A DNA stretch of 64,000 nt. It comes from Streptomyces rapamycinicus NRRL 5491 (GTDB taxonomy: Bacteria; Actinomycetota; Actinomycetes; Streptomycetales; Streptomycetaceae). The position numbers and the translations under genes were made by a program. Shown here one piece after another: positions 8,361 through 17,568 of the stretch. The notes beneath the pieces are model-generated. The model saw only the letters and a list, made by a program, of their open reading frames with translations. It was not told the DNA's origin and searched no databases. The stretch lies in the NCBI RefSeq assembly GCF_024298965.1, contig NZ_CP085193.1, positions 7,936,001-8,000,000 on the forward strand, written 5' to 3'. The stretch's first letter is position 1. Each line of letters opens with the position of its first letter.

Positions 8361-8756
8361 ATGGGCAGCGGCGGCGGGCGCGGTGGCGGGCACGGCGGCG
8401 GCAAGGTCCTGGACATCAAGGTGGCGGACATCAAGTCGGTCGCGCCGACGTTCCACCACCAGGCGGTGAAGCTGAGTGAGGCGCTGACCACGCTGATCTC
8501 GACGCTGGACGGCTATGGGGAGCCGTGGGGGGACGACAAGCCGGGGAAGGACTTCGGCAAGCAGTACAAGCCGAACCAGAAGCACATCGAGTCGGCGGCC
8601 GGGATTCTCGTTCTCGGTCTGACCAGCATCTATGAGGCGATGAACGACATGGCCGACGGGCATGTCGACAATGACAAGCTCATCGAGGGCATGTTCACCA
8701 AGGCCAAGCACGGCTCGGGTCATGATCAGGGTCCGGGCGCGGGCGGCCATCGGTGA
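8361..8756 (+). CDS. WXG100-like small protein preceding RHS toxin
   Basis: A 131-residue protein with a Gly-rich N-terminus (GGGRGGGHGGG) and a helical hairpin-like body containing GEPWGDDKPGKDFGKQY, the W-G bend typical of streptomycete WXG100-like (ESX-substrate) proteins. ATG 8361 follows GGGGGAGG. Its stop overlaps the GTG of the RHS gene (GTGA at 8753), so the two are coupled. By analogy with other polymorphic toxin loci it may act as a secretion partner or chaperone of the RHS protein. No secretion machinery is encoded nearby. Confidence 0.75.
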   Translation: MGSGGGRGGGHGGGKVLDIKVADIKSVAPTFHHQAVKLSEALTTLISTLDGYGEPWGDDKPGKDFGKQYKPNQKHIESAAGILVLGLTSIYEAMNDMADGHVDNDKLIEGMFTKAKHGSGHDQGPGAGGHR

Positions 8757-11700
8757 GTTTCGGCAGCGATATCGAGGACAAGGCCAAGGCCCTGCTGATG
8801 AAGCTGGGCATGTGGTGGCCGGATGCCAATTCCGGCACGCTGCGCCACGCCGCGGACGCCTGGCGGACGTTCGCCGACAGCGTGGACGATGTGCGGGTCG
8901 CCAGCAACAAGGCGGCCACGACGCTCATCCACCACAACAAGGGCGAGGCGATCGACGCCTTCGAGACCTTCTGGGGGCGTTACGCCAAGGGTGAGGACGA
9001 GGGCTGGCTGAGCAATCTCGCCAAGTCGGCCCGGAACATGGCCAAGGCGCTGGACAAGTTCGCCGACACGGTCGATGACGCGATCGAGAAGCTGTGGACG
9101 CAGATCAGTATCGATGCCGTCGCACTCGTTGGTGGCGGGCTGCTGACCATCGTCACTGGGGGTGCCTCGGATGGGGTGGCGGCGGAGATCATCGCCATGG
9201 CCGCCGGTCTGGGTGTCGCCGTGGAGGAGGCGGTCGCCGTCATCGCGGCGGAGATGCTGACTGGCGCGGTCTTCACCAGTGTGCTGTCGGTGACGATCGA
9301 CGCGGCGGTGGCGCAGCCGGTGAAGATCGCCCTGGGGCAGCAGAAGGGTTTCAGCCTGGACGAGGTCAATCAGGCGGCCAGGGACGGCATGATCGACGGG
9401 GGTATTTTCGGTGCCGGGCTGGGGGTGCTCAAGCCCGGTGTGATGCCGAAGCTCACCGGTGTTCCGGACCTGCTCAAGCCGCCGAAGGTGCCCTCGATGC
9501 GGCCGAATCTCGTGGAGGAGGGTCCGGCCGCCCGCCCGGCCAAGAAGTGCCCGTGCACGGGTGAGCCGATCGACATCGCGACCGGCGCGATGCTGATGGA
9601 GCACACCGATCTGACCCTGCCCGGTTCGCTGCCGCTGGTCTTCGAGCGCACTCATGTGTCCTCGTACCGGGGCGGGGTGTGGTTCGGCCCGACCTGGGCC
9701 AGCCTGCTGGACGAGCGGGTCCAACTGGACGCGGAGGGTGTGGTGTTCGCCGCCGCGGACGGGATGCGGCTGGTGTATCCGGTGCCGGAGCCGGGGGTGC
9801 CGACGCTGCCCGCGAAGGGTGCGCGGTGGCCGCTGGAGTGGGACGGCAAGCCGGACGGCGTCATGACGGTGACTGATCCGGAGGCGGGTGTGGTGCGGAC
9901 GTTCGTCCGTCCCGCCGCGACGGAGGAGCCGGGCGCGGTCTACCTGGTCCTGGAGAGCCTCCAGGACCGCAATGGCGCGCGCATCGACATCGAACGCGCC
10001 CTGAGTGGTACCCCGCTGGCGATCCGCCACTCCGGGGGCTACTACCTGGCCATCGACACCGAGGGCCCGCGGGTCACCGCGCTCCGGCTGCTCGATGAGC
10101 CGCCGTCGGTCTACGAGCCCGAGTCGAACCGTGCGAGCGGCACGGTGGTGATGCGCTACGGCTACGACGAGGCGGGCAACCTCACCGAGGTCATCAACTC
10201 CAGCGGCACGCCCCTGCGGTTCACCTACGACGGCCAGGGGCGGGTCACGTCCTGGACCGACCGCAACGGCACGTCGTTCCGGTACGCATACGGGCCGGAC
10301 GGGAGGGTGGTGCGCACCGAGGGCAGCGACGGCGTCTTCAACGGCGGCCTGGAGTACGACGACGAGGCGCGGACGACGGTCTACACGGACTCGCTCGGCC
10401 ACGCGACGAGGTATCGCTACAGCGCCGACGGTCAGCTGGCCGAGGAGACCGATCCGCTGGGCCACACCACGCTGACGGAGTGGGACGCGCGCGGCGACCG
10501 TAAGGTCGCGGTGACGGATCCCCTGGGGCGCACGACGCGCTACGGGTACGACGAGGACGGCAACCTGACCGGCGTCACCCTGCCGGACGGCAGCGAGGCA
10601 CGGGCCACGTACAACGACCTGTGTCTGCCGGTGGAGGTCACCGAGCCGGGCGGCGGGACGTGGCGCCACGCGTATGACGACACGGGGAACCTCCTCACGA
10701 CGACTGACCCCGTGGGGGCCACCACGGCCTACGGCTACACCGAGCGCGGCCACCTGGCCGAGGTGACGGACGCGCTGGGCAACACCACGCGCCTGACCCC
10801 GGACCCGGCCGGGCTCCCCATCGCCGTGACGGACCCGCTGGGCCACACCACGAGCGTCCGCCGGGACACCTTCGGCCGGGTGGTGGAGGCGACGGATCCG
10901 CTGGGCCATACGACCCGTATGGGCTGGACGACCGAGGGCAGACCGGCGTGGCGCCAGGAGCCGGACGGCGCCCGGGAGAGCTGGACCTGGGACGGCGAGG
11001 GCAACCTCCTCACCCACACGGACCCGGCGGGCAACACCACCCACCAGACCTCCACCCACTTCGACGTCCCTGCCAGCCGCACCGAGCCGGACGGCGCGCG
11101 GTACGCCTTCGCCTACGACACCGAACTGCGCCTGACCGAGGTCACCAACCCCCAGGGTCTGACCTGGACCTACACCTACGACCCGGCGGGCCGGCTCACC
11201 TCCGAGACCGACTTCAACGGCCGCACCATCGGCTACACCCACGACCCGGCGGGCGAACTGCTGACCCGCACCAATGGCGCGGGCGAGACGCTGCGCTTCA
11301 CCCGGGACGCGCTGGGCCGCACGACGGAACAACGCGACGAGGCGGGCGCACGGACGACGTACGCCTACGACGCGCAGGGCGCCCTGACGCGAGCGGCGAA
11401 TCCGGACGTTGAGCTGACCCTCGAACGGGACGCGCTGGGCCGAGTCCGGTCGGAAACGGTCAACGGCCGGACGACGAGGTACGCGTATGACGCCGTGGGC
11501 CGCCGCACCGAACGCACGATGCCCTCGGGGCTGAGGAGCGTCTGGACCTACGACGAGTCGGGCCGCCCCACCCAACTGACCGCAGGCACGTCAGGCGTCT
11601 TGACCTTCACGTATGACGCGGCGGGCCGGGAGACGGAACGCCGCGTCGGCGAGGCGGTGAGCCTGACGCAGACCTGGGACGGGTCAGACCGCCTGACGGC

Positions 11701-13027
11701 CCAGACAATCGCCGAGGGCCGTGGCAACGAGGCGAACCGGATCCTCCAACACCGCTCCTACGCCTACCGCCCGGACGGCTACCTCACCGAGATCCGCGAA
11801 CTGACCTCGGGCACGCGCCGCTTCGACCTCGACCCGTCCGGCCGCGTGACGGCGGTCCACGCGCACGGCTGGACCGAGACGTACGCCTACGACACGGCGG
11901 GCAACCTGACGCAGGCCACGGCCCCGGACCACGCGTCGCTTGGCGACCGGGAGTTCACCGGCACGGTGATCCACCGAGCGGGCCGCACGACGTACGAACA
12001 CGACGCCCAGGGCCGCCTGACCCGCCGCACCCGCAAACTCCTCAACGGCCGGACCCGCACCTGGACCTACACCTGGAACGCGGAAGACCGCCTGACGGAC
12101 GCGACAACTCCGGACGGCGACCACTGGCACTACACCTACGACCCCCTCGGCCGCCGCATATCCAAGCAACGCCTGGCCGAGGACGGCACGGTCGCGGAAT
12201 CGGTGACCTTCGCATGGGAAGACACCCGCCTGGCCGAACAATCCACACCAGAGGGCAACCACACCACCTGGGACTACGCCCCGGGCACCCACCGCCCCCT
12301 GACCCAAACCGACCACACGTCACTGGTGCGCGAGCCCGGCGAATCCCTCATTGAGAAATTCACCGGTGCCGACGACGACACCACACCGCGTTTCCACGCC
12401 ATCGTCACGGACCTGGTCGGCACCCCAACGGAGTTGGTCACCGCGGCTGGTGACCTGGCCTGGCAACACCGCACCACCCTCTGGGGCACGGACTTCCCCT
12501 CCGGGGCAAGCGGATCAACGGTCGACTGCCCCCTCCGCTTCCCCGGCCAATACGCCGACCCCGAAACGGGCCTGTACTACAACTACTTCCGCCACTACGA
12601 CCCGGAAACGGCGCGCTACACCGCTGCCGATCCGCTTGGCCTGGATCCCGCGCCTAACCATCACCGGTACGTTGACTCGCCGTTGACGTCGCTCGATCCT
12701 CTGGGTTTGAAGTGCGGAGACCCGGTGCCTGTCCCGCGCACCGGTGTGAAGGGACTGCTCAAGGATGCGCAGCTCCCCATCTCGGGGCGCATCCGATTCG
12801 TGCCTCCAGAGAACACCTCAGTCAACGCCGGATTGTTGCGCGGTACCCGGAAGGGCTACATTGACCGATTCGGAAATGAATGGATCAAGGGGCCGTCCCG
12901 CACTGCCGGACAGCCCTTTGAATGGGATGTCCAGCTGAGCAAGACAGGAAGGGCTAAGCTCGGCTGGCTGAGCCGGGACGGAAGCCACTTGAACGTCTCG
13001 CTGGATGGGGAAATCACTCACAAGTAG
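8753..13027 (+). CDS. RHS-repeat polymorphic toxin with C-terminal toxin domain
   Basis: A 1424-residue multidomain secreted toxin candidate. Residues 1-120 are helical and WXG100-like. At about 120-190 there are hydrophobic segments. A DUF6531-type region begins near KKCPCTGEPIDIATG (265-279). Dozens of YD/RHS repeats (for example TRYGYDEDGNLT) fill about 450-1250. The RHS core signature DPETGLYYNYFRHYDPET ends with ADPLGLD near residue 1300. The variable tail of about 105 residues (KCGDPVPVPRTG to the end) has PFEWDVQLS and SHLNVSLDG, which I recognise as resembling the polymorphic toxin type 17 (Ntox17) family; its activity is not certain. The RHS shell would encapsulate the tail and release it by cleavage after the core. 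GTG 8753 overlaps the upstream stop. A small candidate immunity gene follows 42 bp downstream. Confidence 0.9.
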   Translation: MSFGSDIEDKAKALLMKLGMWWPDANSGTLRHAADAWRTFADSVDDVRVASNKAATTLIHHNKGEAIDAFETFWGRYAKGEDEGWLSNLAKSARNMAKALDKFADTVDDAIEKLWTQISIDAVALVGGGLLTIVTGGASDGVAAEIIAMAAGLGVAVEEAVAVIAAEMLTGAVFTSVLSVTIDAAVAQPVKIALGQQKGFSLDEVNQAARDGMIDGGIFGAGLGVLKPGVMPKLTGVPDLLKPPKVPSMRPNLVEEGPAARPAKKCPCTGEPIDIATGAMLMEHTDLTLPGSLPLVFERTHVSSYRGGVWFGPTWASLLDERVQLDAEGVVFAAADGMRLVYPVPEPGVPTLPAKGARWPLEWDGKPDGVMTVTDPEAGVVRTFVRPAATEEPGAVYLVLESLQDRNGARIDIERALSGTPLAIRHSGGYYLAIDTEGPRVTALRLLDEPPSVYEPESNRASGTVVMRYGYDEAGNLTEVINSSGTPLRFTYDGQGRVTSWTDRNGTSFRYAYGPDGRVVRTEGSDGVFNGGLEYDDEARTTVYTDSLGHATRYRYSADGQLAEETDPLGHTTLTEWDARGDRKVAVTDPLGRTTRYGYDEDGNLTGVTLPDGSEARATYNDLCLPVEVTEPGGGTWRHAYDDTGNLLTTTDPVGATTAYGYTERGHLAEVTDALGNTTRLTPDPAGLPIAVTDPLGHTTSVRRDTFGRVVEATDPLGHTTRMGWTTEGRPAWRQEPDGARESWTWDGEGNLLTHTDPAGNTTHQTSTHFDVPASRTEPDGARYAFAYDTELRLTEVTNPQGLTWTYTYDPAGRLTSETDFNGRTIGYTHDPAGELLTRTNGAGETLRFTRDALGRTTEQRDEAGARTTYAYDAQGALTRAANPDVELTLERDALGRVRSETVNGRTTRYAYDAVGRRTERTMPSGLRSVWTYDESGRPTQLTAGTSGVLTFTYDAAGRETERRVGEAVSLTQTWDGSDRLTAQTIAEGRGNEANRILQHRSYAYRPDGYLTEIRELTSGTRRFDLDPSGRVTAVHAHGWTETYAYDTAGNLTQATAPDHASLGDREFTGTVIHRAGRTTYEHDAQGRLTRRTRKLLNGRTRTWTYTWNAEDRLTDATTPDGDHWHYTYDPLGRRISKQRLAEDGTVAESVTFAWEDTRLAEQSTPEGNHTTWDYAPGTHRPLTQTDHTSLVREPGESLIEKFTGADDDTTPRFHAIVTDLVGTPTELVTAAGDLAWQHRTTLWGTDFPSGASGSTVDCPLRFPGQYADPETGLYYNYFRHYDPETARYTAADPLGLDPAPNHHRYVDSPLTSLDPLGLKCGDPVPVPRTGVKGLLKDAQLPISGRIRFVPPENTSVNAGLLRGTRKGYIDRFGNEWIKGPSRTAGQPFEWDVQLSKTGRAKLGWLSRDGSHLNVSLDGEITHK

Positions 13028-13069
13028 GCCATGGAGTGCTTCCGGGCACGCTCACTCAAGGAATGAATC

Positions 13070-13297
13070 ATGGAAGATCCTCTTCGCTTCTACGCAGAGG
13101 TTCGGGTCGTCGCTTGTCCCGACCGGCCGGAACTGGAGGGGGCTCTCGGTGCAATCGTCGGCATCTCCGAACCGCCGAACCCTGACACCGCTCCGAGCTT
13201 TGGGGTGATGCTTGACGGGTTCGACATTGTTCGCGTCTTTTCGAGGGAGCAAATCGCTCTGACGGGACGGGACCGCCAGGAGTCGGATTATTACTGA
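13070..13297 (+). CDS. Candidate immunity protein (Imm31-like)
   Basis: A 75-residue soluble protein beginning MEDPLRFYAEVRVV and ending SDYY. Its pattern of F-Y-x-x-V-R-V, then G-A-I-V-G-I, then a late L-T-G and terminal aromatic pair, resembles the Imm31 family from memory. AAGGA precedes ATG 13070. It sits directly after the RHS toxin on the same strand, the usual place for an immunity gene, and would bind and neutralise the C-terminal toxin. The family call is tentative and the contextual role is firmer. Confidence 0.65.
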   Translation: MEDPLRFYAEVRVVACPDRPELEGALGAIVGISEPPNPDTAPSFGVMLDGFDIVRVFSREQIALTGRDRQESDYY

Positions 13298-13369
13298 CAC
13301 CTCGCCTTGGCACGTGGGGACGTCTGGAGTTTGAGCCTGGGCTGATGGAGGTCGGAGGGCCGGTAGCCG

Positions 13370-13972
13370 GTGGCGGCTTATGCTGGGCGCGTGACACCGA
13401 AAGGCGAGCAGGGGCCGGCGCTGCGGGCGGATGCGGCGCGGAATCGTGCTCGGGTGTTGCGGGTCGCCCGTGAGCGATTGGCCGCCGGTGATGACTCGCT
13501 TCAGCTGAATGCCATCGCCCGGCTCGCCGGGGTGGGCGTGGGGACCGTGTATCGGCATTTCCCCAGTCGTCACGCGCTGTGGGAGGCGCTGTCGGCCGAG
13601 CGCTTTCAGGAGTTGGTCGACGCGGCCCAGGCCGCGGCCGCGGACGAGGACCCTCTCGCGGGGTTGCACCGCCTGCTGCGGTTCGCCCTCCTGGAGGCGT
13701 CGGAGGACAGCGGGTTCGCGGCCGTTCTCGAATCCGCCAGCGATGCCGACGTGCAGACCGCGACGCTGAAGGCCGAGCTCGACGGGGCCGTGGCGCATCT
13801 GCTCGACCGGGCCCGCCGGAGTGGCGCCATCCGGCGTGATGTCGAGGCCGACGACGTGCGCCGTCTGCTCTGCGGTATCGAGCACGCCATACGTTCCGGC
13901 GCCGACGACGACCCGAAGCGCGCCGAGGTCTATCTCGACGTCCTCCTCGAGGGGCTGCGGCCGCCGCGCTGA
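13370..13972 (+). CDS. TetR-family regulator
   Basis: About 200 residues. The HTH reads LQLNAIARLAGVGVGTVYRHFPSRHALWEAL, the common G-V-G-T-V-Y-R-H-F form, and a helical ligand domain follows. GTG 13370 has GGAGG eleven bases upstream; GTG 13391 is an alternative start. Downstream, before the SDR gene, are two palindromes with the shared core CGGATA-N2-TATCCG, which are good candidates for its operators. It would then control the SDR gene and possibly itself by readthrough effects. The ligand is unknown. Confidence 0.88.
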   Translation: MAAYAGRVTPKGEQGPALRADAARNRARVLRVARERLAAGDDSLQLNAIARLAGVGVGTVYRHFPSRHALWEALSAERFQELVDAAQAAAADEDPLAGLHRLLRFALLEASEDSGFAAVLESASDADVQTATLKAELDGAVAHLLDRARRSGAIRRDVEADDVRRLLCGIEHAIRSGADDDPKRAEVYLDVLLEGLRPPR

Positions 13973-14016
13973 CGGCGGCAGTTCTTCAGCCCAGCGAACT
14001 CCATCCCATCCCTAAA

Positions 14017-14071
14017 CCGGATATGTATCCGGTTGTGCTAGCGTGCCCTCATCGAAGCGGATAGCTATCCG
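14017..14071 (+). promoter_or_regulatory. Two palindromic operators in the SDR promoter
   Basis: CCGGATA-TG-TATCCGG (14017-14032) and CGGATAGCTATCCG (14058-14071) share the core CGGATA-N2-TATCCG, with centres 40 bp apart. A TAGCGT -10-like element (14039-14044) lies between them. Binding would cover the promoter of the SDR gene, most likely by the adjacent TetR protein. Confidence 0.65.
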
Positions 14072-14104
14072 ATTATGGGTGGCGAGGCGGCGGAGGGCGG
14101 CCCC

Positions 14105-14986
14105 ATGGAGCAGCGGGCGGTAGTGACGGCGGGGACCGGGGGGATCGGGCTGGAGACCGCGATGGGGCTGGCGGCGCGTGGGTTCGGCGTGACCGTGGTG
14201 GGCCGGGACGCGGAGCGTGGCGCCGGTGCGGTCGAGCGGATCGCCGCGGTCGCGACCGGTGGCGAGCCGCAGTTCATGGCGGCCGACCTCGCGTCCCTCG
14301 AAGACGTCCGGGCGCTCGCCGCCCGACTCGCGGCCGAGGGTCCGTTGAAGGTCCTGGTCAACAACGTGGGTGCGATGTTCGCGGACCGGCAGCGGACCGT
14401 CGACGGGATCGAGGCGACGTTCGCCGTCAACCACCTCTCGCCGTACCTGCTGACCGAATCGCTCCTCGATCAGCTCAAAGCAGGCGGGCCGAGCCGGATC
14501 GTGAACGTCAGCACCGGTGCGATACGCCTCGCCAAGCGCACCTTCGACGCCGTCGAACCGCCCGGTGGCTACTACGGCTTCCACTGGTACGGCCGGGCCA
14601 AGCTCGCCAACCTCGCCTACACCCTTGACCTGGCGGAACGCCTGCGCGGCAGCGGTGTCACGGTCTTCGCGGCCGACCCCGGCGGCGCCGCGACCGACAT
14701 GACCAACGGCACCATGCGCTCGCCGAAGATCGTCTCCCCGGCACTGCGCCTGCTCTGGCCGCTGGTCCGGCGGGCCATCGAACGCTCCACCGCCGGACCC
14801 GCGGCCCTGGCCGCCCGGTCGTCCATCGCCGCCGCGACCGACGCCTCCCTCGACGGCCGGACCGGCCTGCTCATCGGCCCCGAGGCCACCCCTGTCCCCG
14901 CCTCCCGCGCAAGCACCGACCGCCGGACGGTCGACGGCGTGCTCAGGCTCAGCCGACAGCTGGCACCCGTTGGCGACGATCGCTGA
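14105..14986 (+). CDS. Short-chain dehydrogenase/reductase
   Basis: A 293-residue SDR related to the retinol-dehydrogenase-like group. The cofactor motif TAGTGGIG, a shortened TGxxxGIG, is at the N-terminus. NNVGAMF replaces the usual NNAG. The catalytic Tyr-x-x-x-Lys appears as WYGRAKLANL, preceded by the Ser of VNVSTGA. ATG 14105 has GGAGGG seven bases upstream and is preferred over ATG 14075. The palindromes upstream suggest TetR control. The substrate is unknown. Confidence 0.88.
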   Translation: MEQRAVVTAGTGGIGLETAMGLAARGFGVTVVGRDAERGAGAVERIAAVATGGEPQFMAADLASLEDVRALAARLAAEGPLKVLVNNVGAMFADRQRTVDGIEATFAVNHLSPYLLTESLLDQLKAGGPSRIVNVSTGAIRLAKRTFDAVEPPGGYYGFHWYGRAKLANLAYTLDLAERLRGSGVTVFAADPGGAATDMTNGTMRSPKIVSPALRLLWPLVRRAIERSTAGPAALAARSSIAAATDASLDGRTGLLIGPEATPVPASRASTDRRTVDGVLRLSRQLAPVGDDR

Positions 14987-15022
14987 CCGTGCCGGCCGGC
15001 CGCCCCGAAACGCCGACGTCCC

Positions 15023-16189
15023 TTACCCGGCTTCCCCGACCCCGGCGCGGGCGACCCCCGCCCTGGAAGCCGCGACAGTGGCGACCGCCGTCGCGGCCAG
15101 GGCGGCGCTGACCCACGCCGCGTCCCGGTAGTCGCCCGTCGTCCCGGTCGCGGCGCCCGCGATCAACGGGCCCAGGAAGGCGCCCGCGTTCAGCGCGACC
15201 GTGGCGAACGAGCCGCCCAGTGAAGGAGCCTGGGGCGCGACATGCATGACGCGGGCGACGAGCGTTGAGCCGATGCCGAACGACAGGGCGCCCTGGACGA
15301 TCGTCACGACGAAGAGCGGGGCCGTATGCGCACTGGTCGCGGCCAGCACCGCCCAGCCCACGGGAAGGACCCACAGCGCCAGGAGCAGGCCCCTCCCGAG
15401 GCCGCCGTCGGCCGTGCGCCCGGCCGTGGTCACCCCCACGAACGCGCCCGCCCCGAACGTGGCGAGAAGGGCCGGGACCGCGGCGGCCGGAAGGTGGGCG
15501 ACGTCCGTGGCGATGACGGCAAGGTAGGCGAAGGTCGCGAAGGTCGCCCCGTTCACCACGGCCGCGAGGACCATCGCCAACCGCACCGGGCGCGACCGCA
15601 ACGCACCCGCCTCCCGCCTGACCGAGACCTCCGCCCGACCCGCCGCGTCGGCGGGCGCCCGACGGAAGACCAGCGCCAGCGCGGGCAGGCACAGGGCGGC
15701 CACGGCCCAGAACGCGGAACGCCAGCCGGACCAGTCCCCGAGCAGCGCCCCCGCGGGGACACCCGCGACGCACGACAGCGTGACCCCGGACAGCAGAACG
15801 GCGGTGGCCCTGCCGCGCCGATCCGCGGGGACCAGCGCCGACGCCACGGACATCGCGACCGCCAGAAAACCGGCGTTGACGACCGCGGCGACGACACGCG
15901 TTCCGAAGAGCACGGCGAAGTCCGTCGTGACCGCGCCGATCACATGCACGACGACGAACGCCGCCAGAAAGCCCGCCAGCGCGCGCCGCCGTGGCCAGCG
16001 CGCGCTCAACGCGGCCATCACCGGGGCGCCGACGATCATCCCGATCGCGTACGCGGACGTCAGACTCGCCGCGGCTCCCACCGATACGGACAGGTCACGG
16101 GCGATTCCCGGTACGAGACCGGACAGCATGAACTCGGACGTCCCTTGCGCGAAGACGGCGAGCGCGAGGACATAAAGGAAGACAGGCAA
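15023..16189 (-). CDS. MFS efflux pump, chloramphenicol (Cmx/CmlR-like) type
   Basis: A 388-residue proton-driven drug efflux transporter with 12 predicted membrane helices. The start MPVFLYVLALAVFAQGTSEF and the motif A-like MAALSARWPRRRAL closely follow the actinobacterial chloramphenicol exporters (Cmx/CmlR family). SGVTLSCVAGVPAGALLGD is the antiporter motif C region in helix 5. It is convergent with the SDR gene. Whether chloramphenicol is the real substrate cannot be told from sequence. No regulator is adjacent; 254 bp of upstream sequence show no strong palindrome. Confidence 0.85.
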   Translation of the reverse strand: MPVFLYVLALAVFAQGTSEFMLSGLVPGIARDLSVSVGAAASLTSAYAIGMIVGAPVMAALSARWPRRRALAGFLAAFVVVHVIGAVTTDFAVLFGTRVVAAVVNAGFLAVAMSVASALVPADRRGRATAVLLSGVTLSCVAGVPAGALLGDWSGWRSAFWAVAALCLPALALVFRRAPADAAGRAEVSVRREAGALRSRPVRLAMVLAAVVNGATFATFAYLAVIATDVAHLPAAAVPALLATFGAGAFVGVTTAGRTADGGLGRGLLLALWVLPVGWAVLAATSAHTAPLFVVTIVQGALSFGIGSTLVARVMHVAPQAPSLGGSFATVALNAGAFLGPLIAGAATGTTGDYRDAAWVSAALAATAVATVAASRAGVARAGVGEAG

Positions 16190-16443
16190 GAGGTCGACTC
16201 CAGCGATCAGCGATGAGCGTATGCGGGCAAGAGCGGCCGCGTGCTGGGTGTCGGACTACGCCAAGAGCCCGAGAAAGGGACCAGACACACGGAGTCGTGT
16301 CCGGTCGCCGGAAGCGAGATCGACCCGGAAATCAGGTCAGGTCAGTGGTCAGACAACTGCTCGCCGCCGAACGACCGGCGGCTCCGTTCTGTCTGATTCA
16401 GGGCTCATCACGTCGGGCACCGTACTCACAACCCCCACCGAGA

Positions 16444-17562
16444 TCAATCCGATTTCGGCGCGCCCCAGCCCCTCCGGTACGCCGCCCAGTCCCCCGGCGT
16501 CGCCGCGAAGTCCACATACAGCGCGACGCCGAACCGCTCGCGGCGCGCGTCCTCGCGGCTCAGGCCGAGGCGGGCGCCCCGGACGGCGGCCGTCACCGTC
16601 TCGGCCGATTCACGGTGGCCCATGTCGTCGGTGTGGAAGGCCGGGAGGCCCATCAGCAGGTCGGTGCCGCGCGGGGTCGCCTCCAGGGCCAGTCGCGTCT
16701 GCTGGGCCACATACCCCCCGTACAGGCTCTCCATGGGCATCGCCGTGTCGTACGACATCACCGCGATCTGGTCGACCCGGCGGGCGACCGCGCCGAAGTA
16801 CGACTGCGACCACCACTTGGGGTGACCGGCGACGAAGCCCGCGACGGAGTGGAGGGAGGGGAGCGGGTCGATCTGGTGGGCGGCCACCGACAGCGGTGCG
16901 CGGTGGGCGCGGGTGACCGCGTGCACATCGTCCAGCAGTGACAGGTAGTCCCGGTCGCCGGAGTGCAGGGGCTCCAGATCGAAGTGGACGCCCGCGAACC
17001 CCGCGTCCAGCACCTGGCGCGCCGAGCGCACGACGCGTTCGCGCGTCGCCCGTTCGCCGAGGTCCAACCCCGTCTTGCCCTCGGTGGACAGCACGTCGCC
17101 GAGCCACGCCTGGACGCGCACCCCGGGCAACTCCCGCCGCACCGCGTGCACCAGCCACCGGGCCTTCGGATAGCGCGCCGCGGGCAGACCGCCGTCATGC
17201 TCCAGCGGACCCGCGTGGACATACAGGTCCCGGACGCCGGTGCCGCGCATCCGCTGGACCAGCTCGGCCAGCTGCGCCTCCCCATTGCGCCCGTCCACCC
17301 AGGCATGCCCCAGCCACACCGCGTCCCGCTCACGGGTCCGCGTGCCGGGCGCGGGATCCCCCGCGTACTGCAGCCGCAGCGAAACCCCGGCGGTCAGAAC
17401 GGGCACCACCAGCAGCACAGCGGCCCCCGCCGCCACCCGCTTGGGCCACTTCAGCCGCGGATGCGCCCAGCCCCGCACAAACGCCACCCGCCCCCGCCCG
17501 AGCACGGACGCCGCTCGGCGCAGCACACTGACGGACATGCGGTCGGGGTTTTCCGGGGGCAT
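16444..17562 (-). CDS. Membrane-anchored GH18-like protein
   Basis: A 372-residue protein with a basic cytoplasmic N-terminus, one transmembrane helix at about residues 42-62 (RVAAGAAVLLVVPVLTAGV), and an extracellular TIM-barrel-like domain. GFAGVHFDLEP (188-198) resembles the GH18 chitinase beta-4 strand, with Asp195 and Glu197 in place of the full DxxDxDxE. AVMSYDTAMP matches the GH18 later Met-x-Tyr-Asp motif. It may hydrolyse or bind a GlcNAc polymer at the wall, or be an inactive relative. GGAGG precedes ATG 17562. Its start is 6 bp from the stop of the lipoprotein gene, so it is the last gene of a four-gene minus-strand cassette. Confidence 0.7.
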   Translation of the reverse strand: MPPENPDRMSVSVLRRAASVLGRGRVAFVRGWAHPRLKWPKRVAAGAAVLLVVPVLTAGVSLRLQYAGDPAPGTRTRERDAVWLGHAWVDGRNGEAQLAELVQRMRGTGVRDLYVHAGPLEHDGGLPAARYPKARWLVHAVRRELPGVRVQAWLGDVLSTEGKTGLDLGERATRERVVRSARQVLDAGFAGVHFDLEPLHSGDRDYLSLLDDVHAVTRAHRAPLSVAAHQIDPLPSLHSVAGFVAGHPKWWSQSYFGAVARRVDQIAVMSYDTAMPMESLYGGYVAQQTRLALEATPRGTDLLMGLPAFHTDDMGHRESAETVTAAVRGARLGLSREDARRERFGVALYVDFAATPGDWAAYRRGWGAPKSD

Positions 17563-17568
17563 CGGCGG

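Noticed and set aside
8726..11575. 949-codon open frame on the minus strand
   Set aside because: It is antisense to the RHS gene, has a biased Arg/Val/Gly composition and no domain; it arises from GC-rich codon structure.
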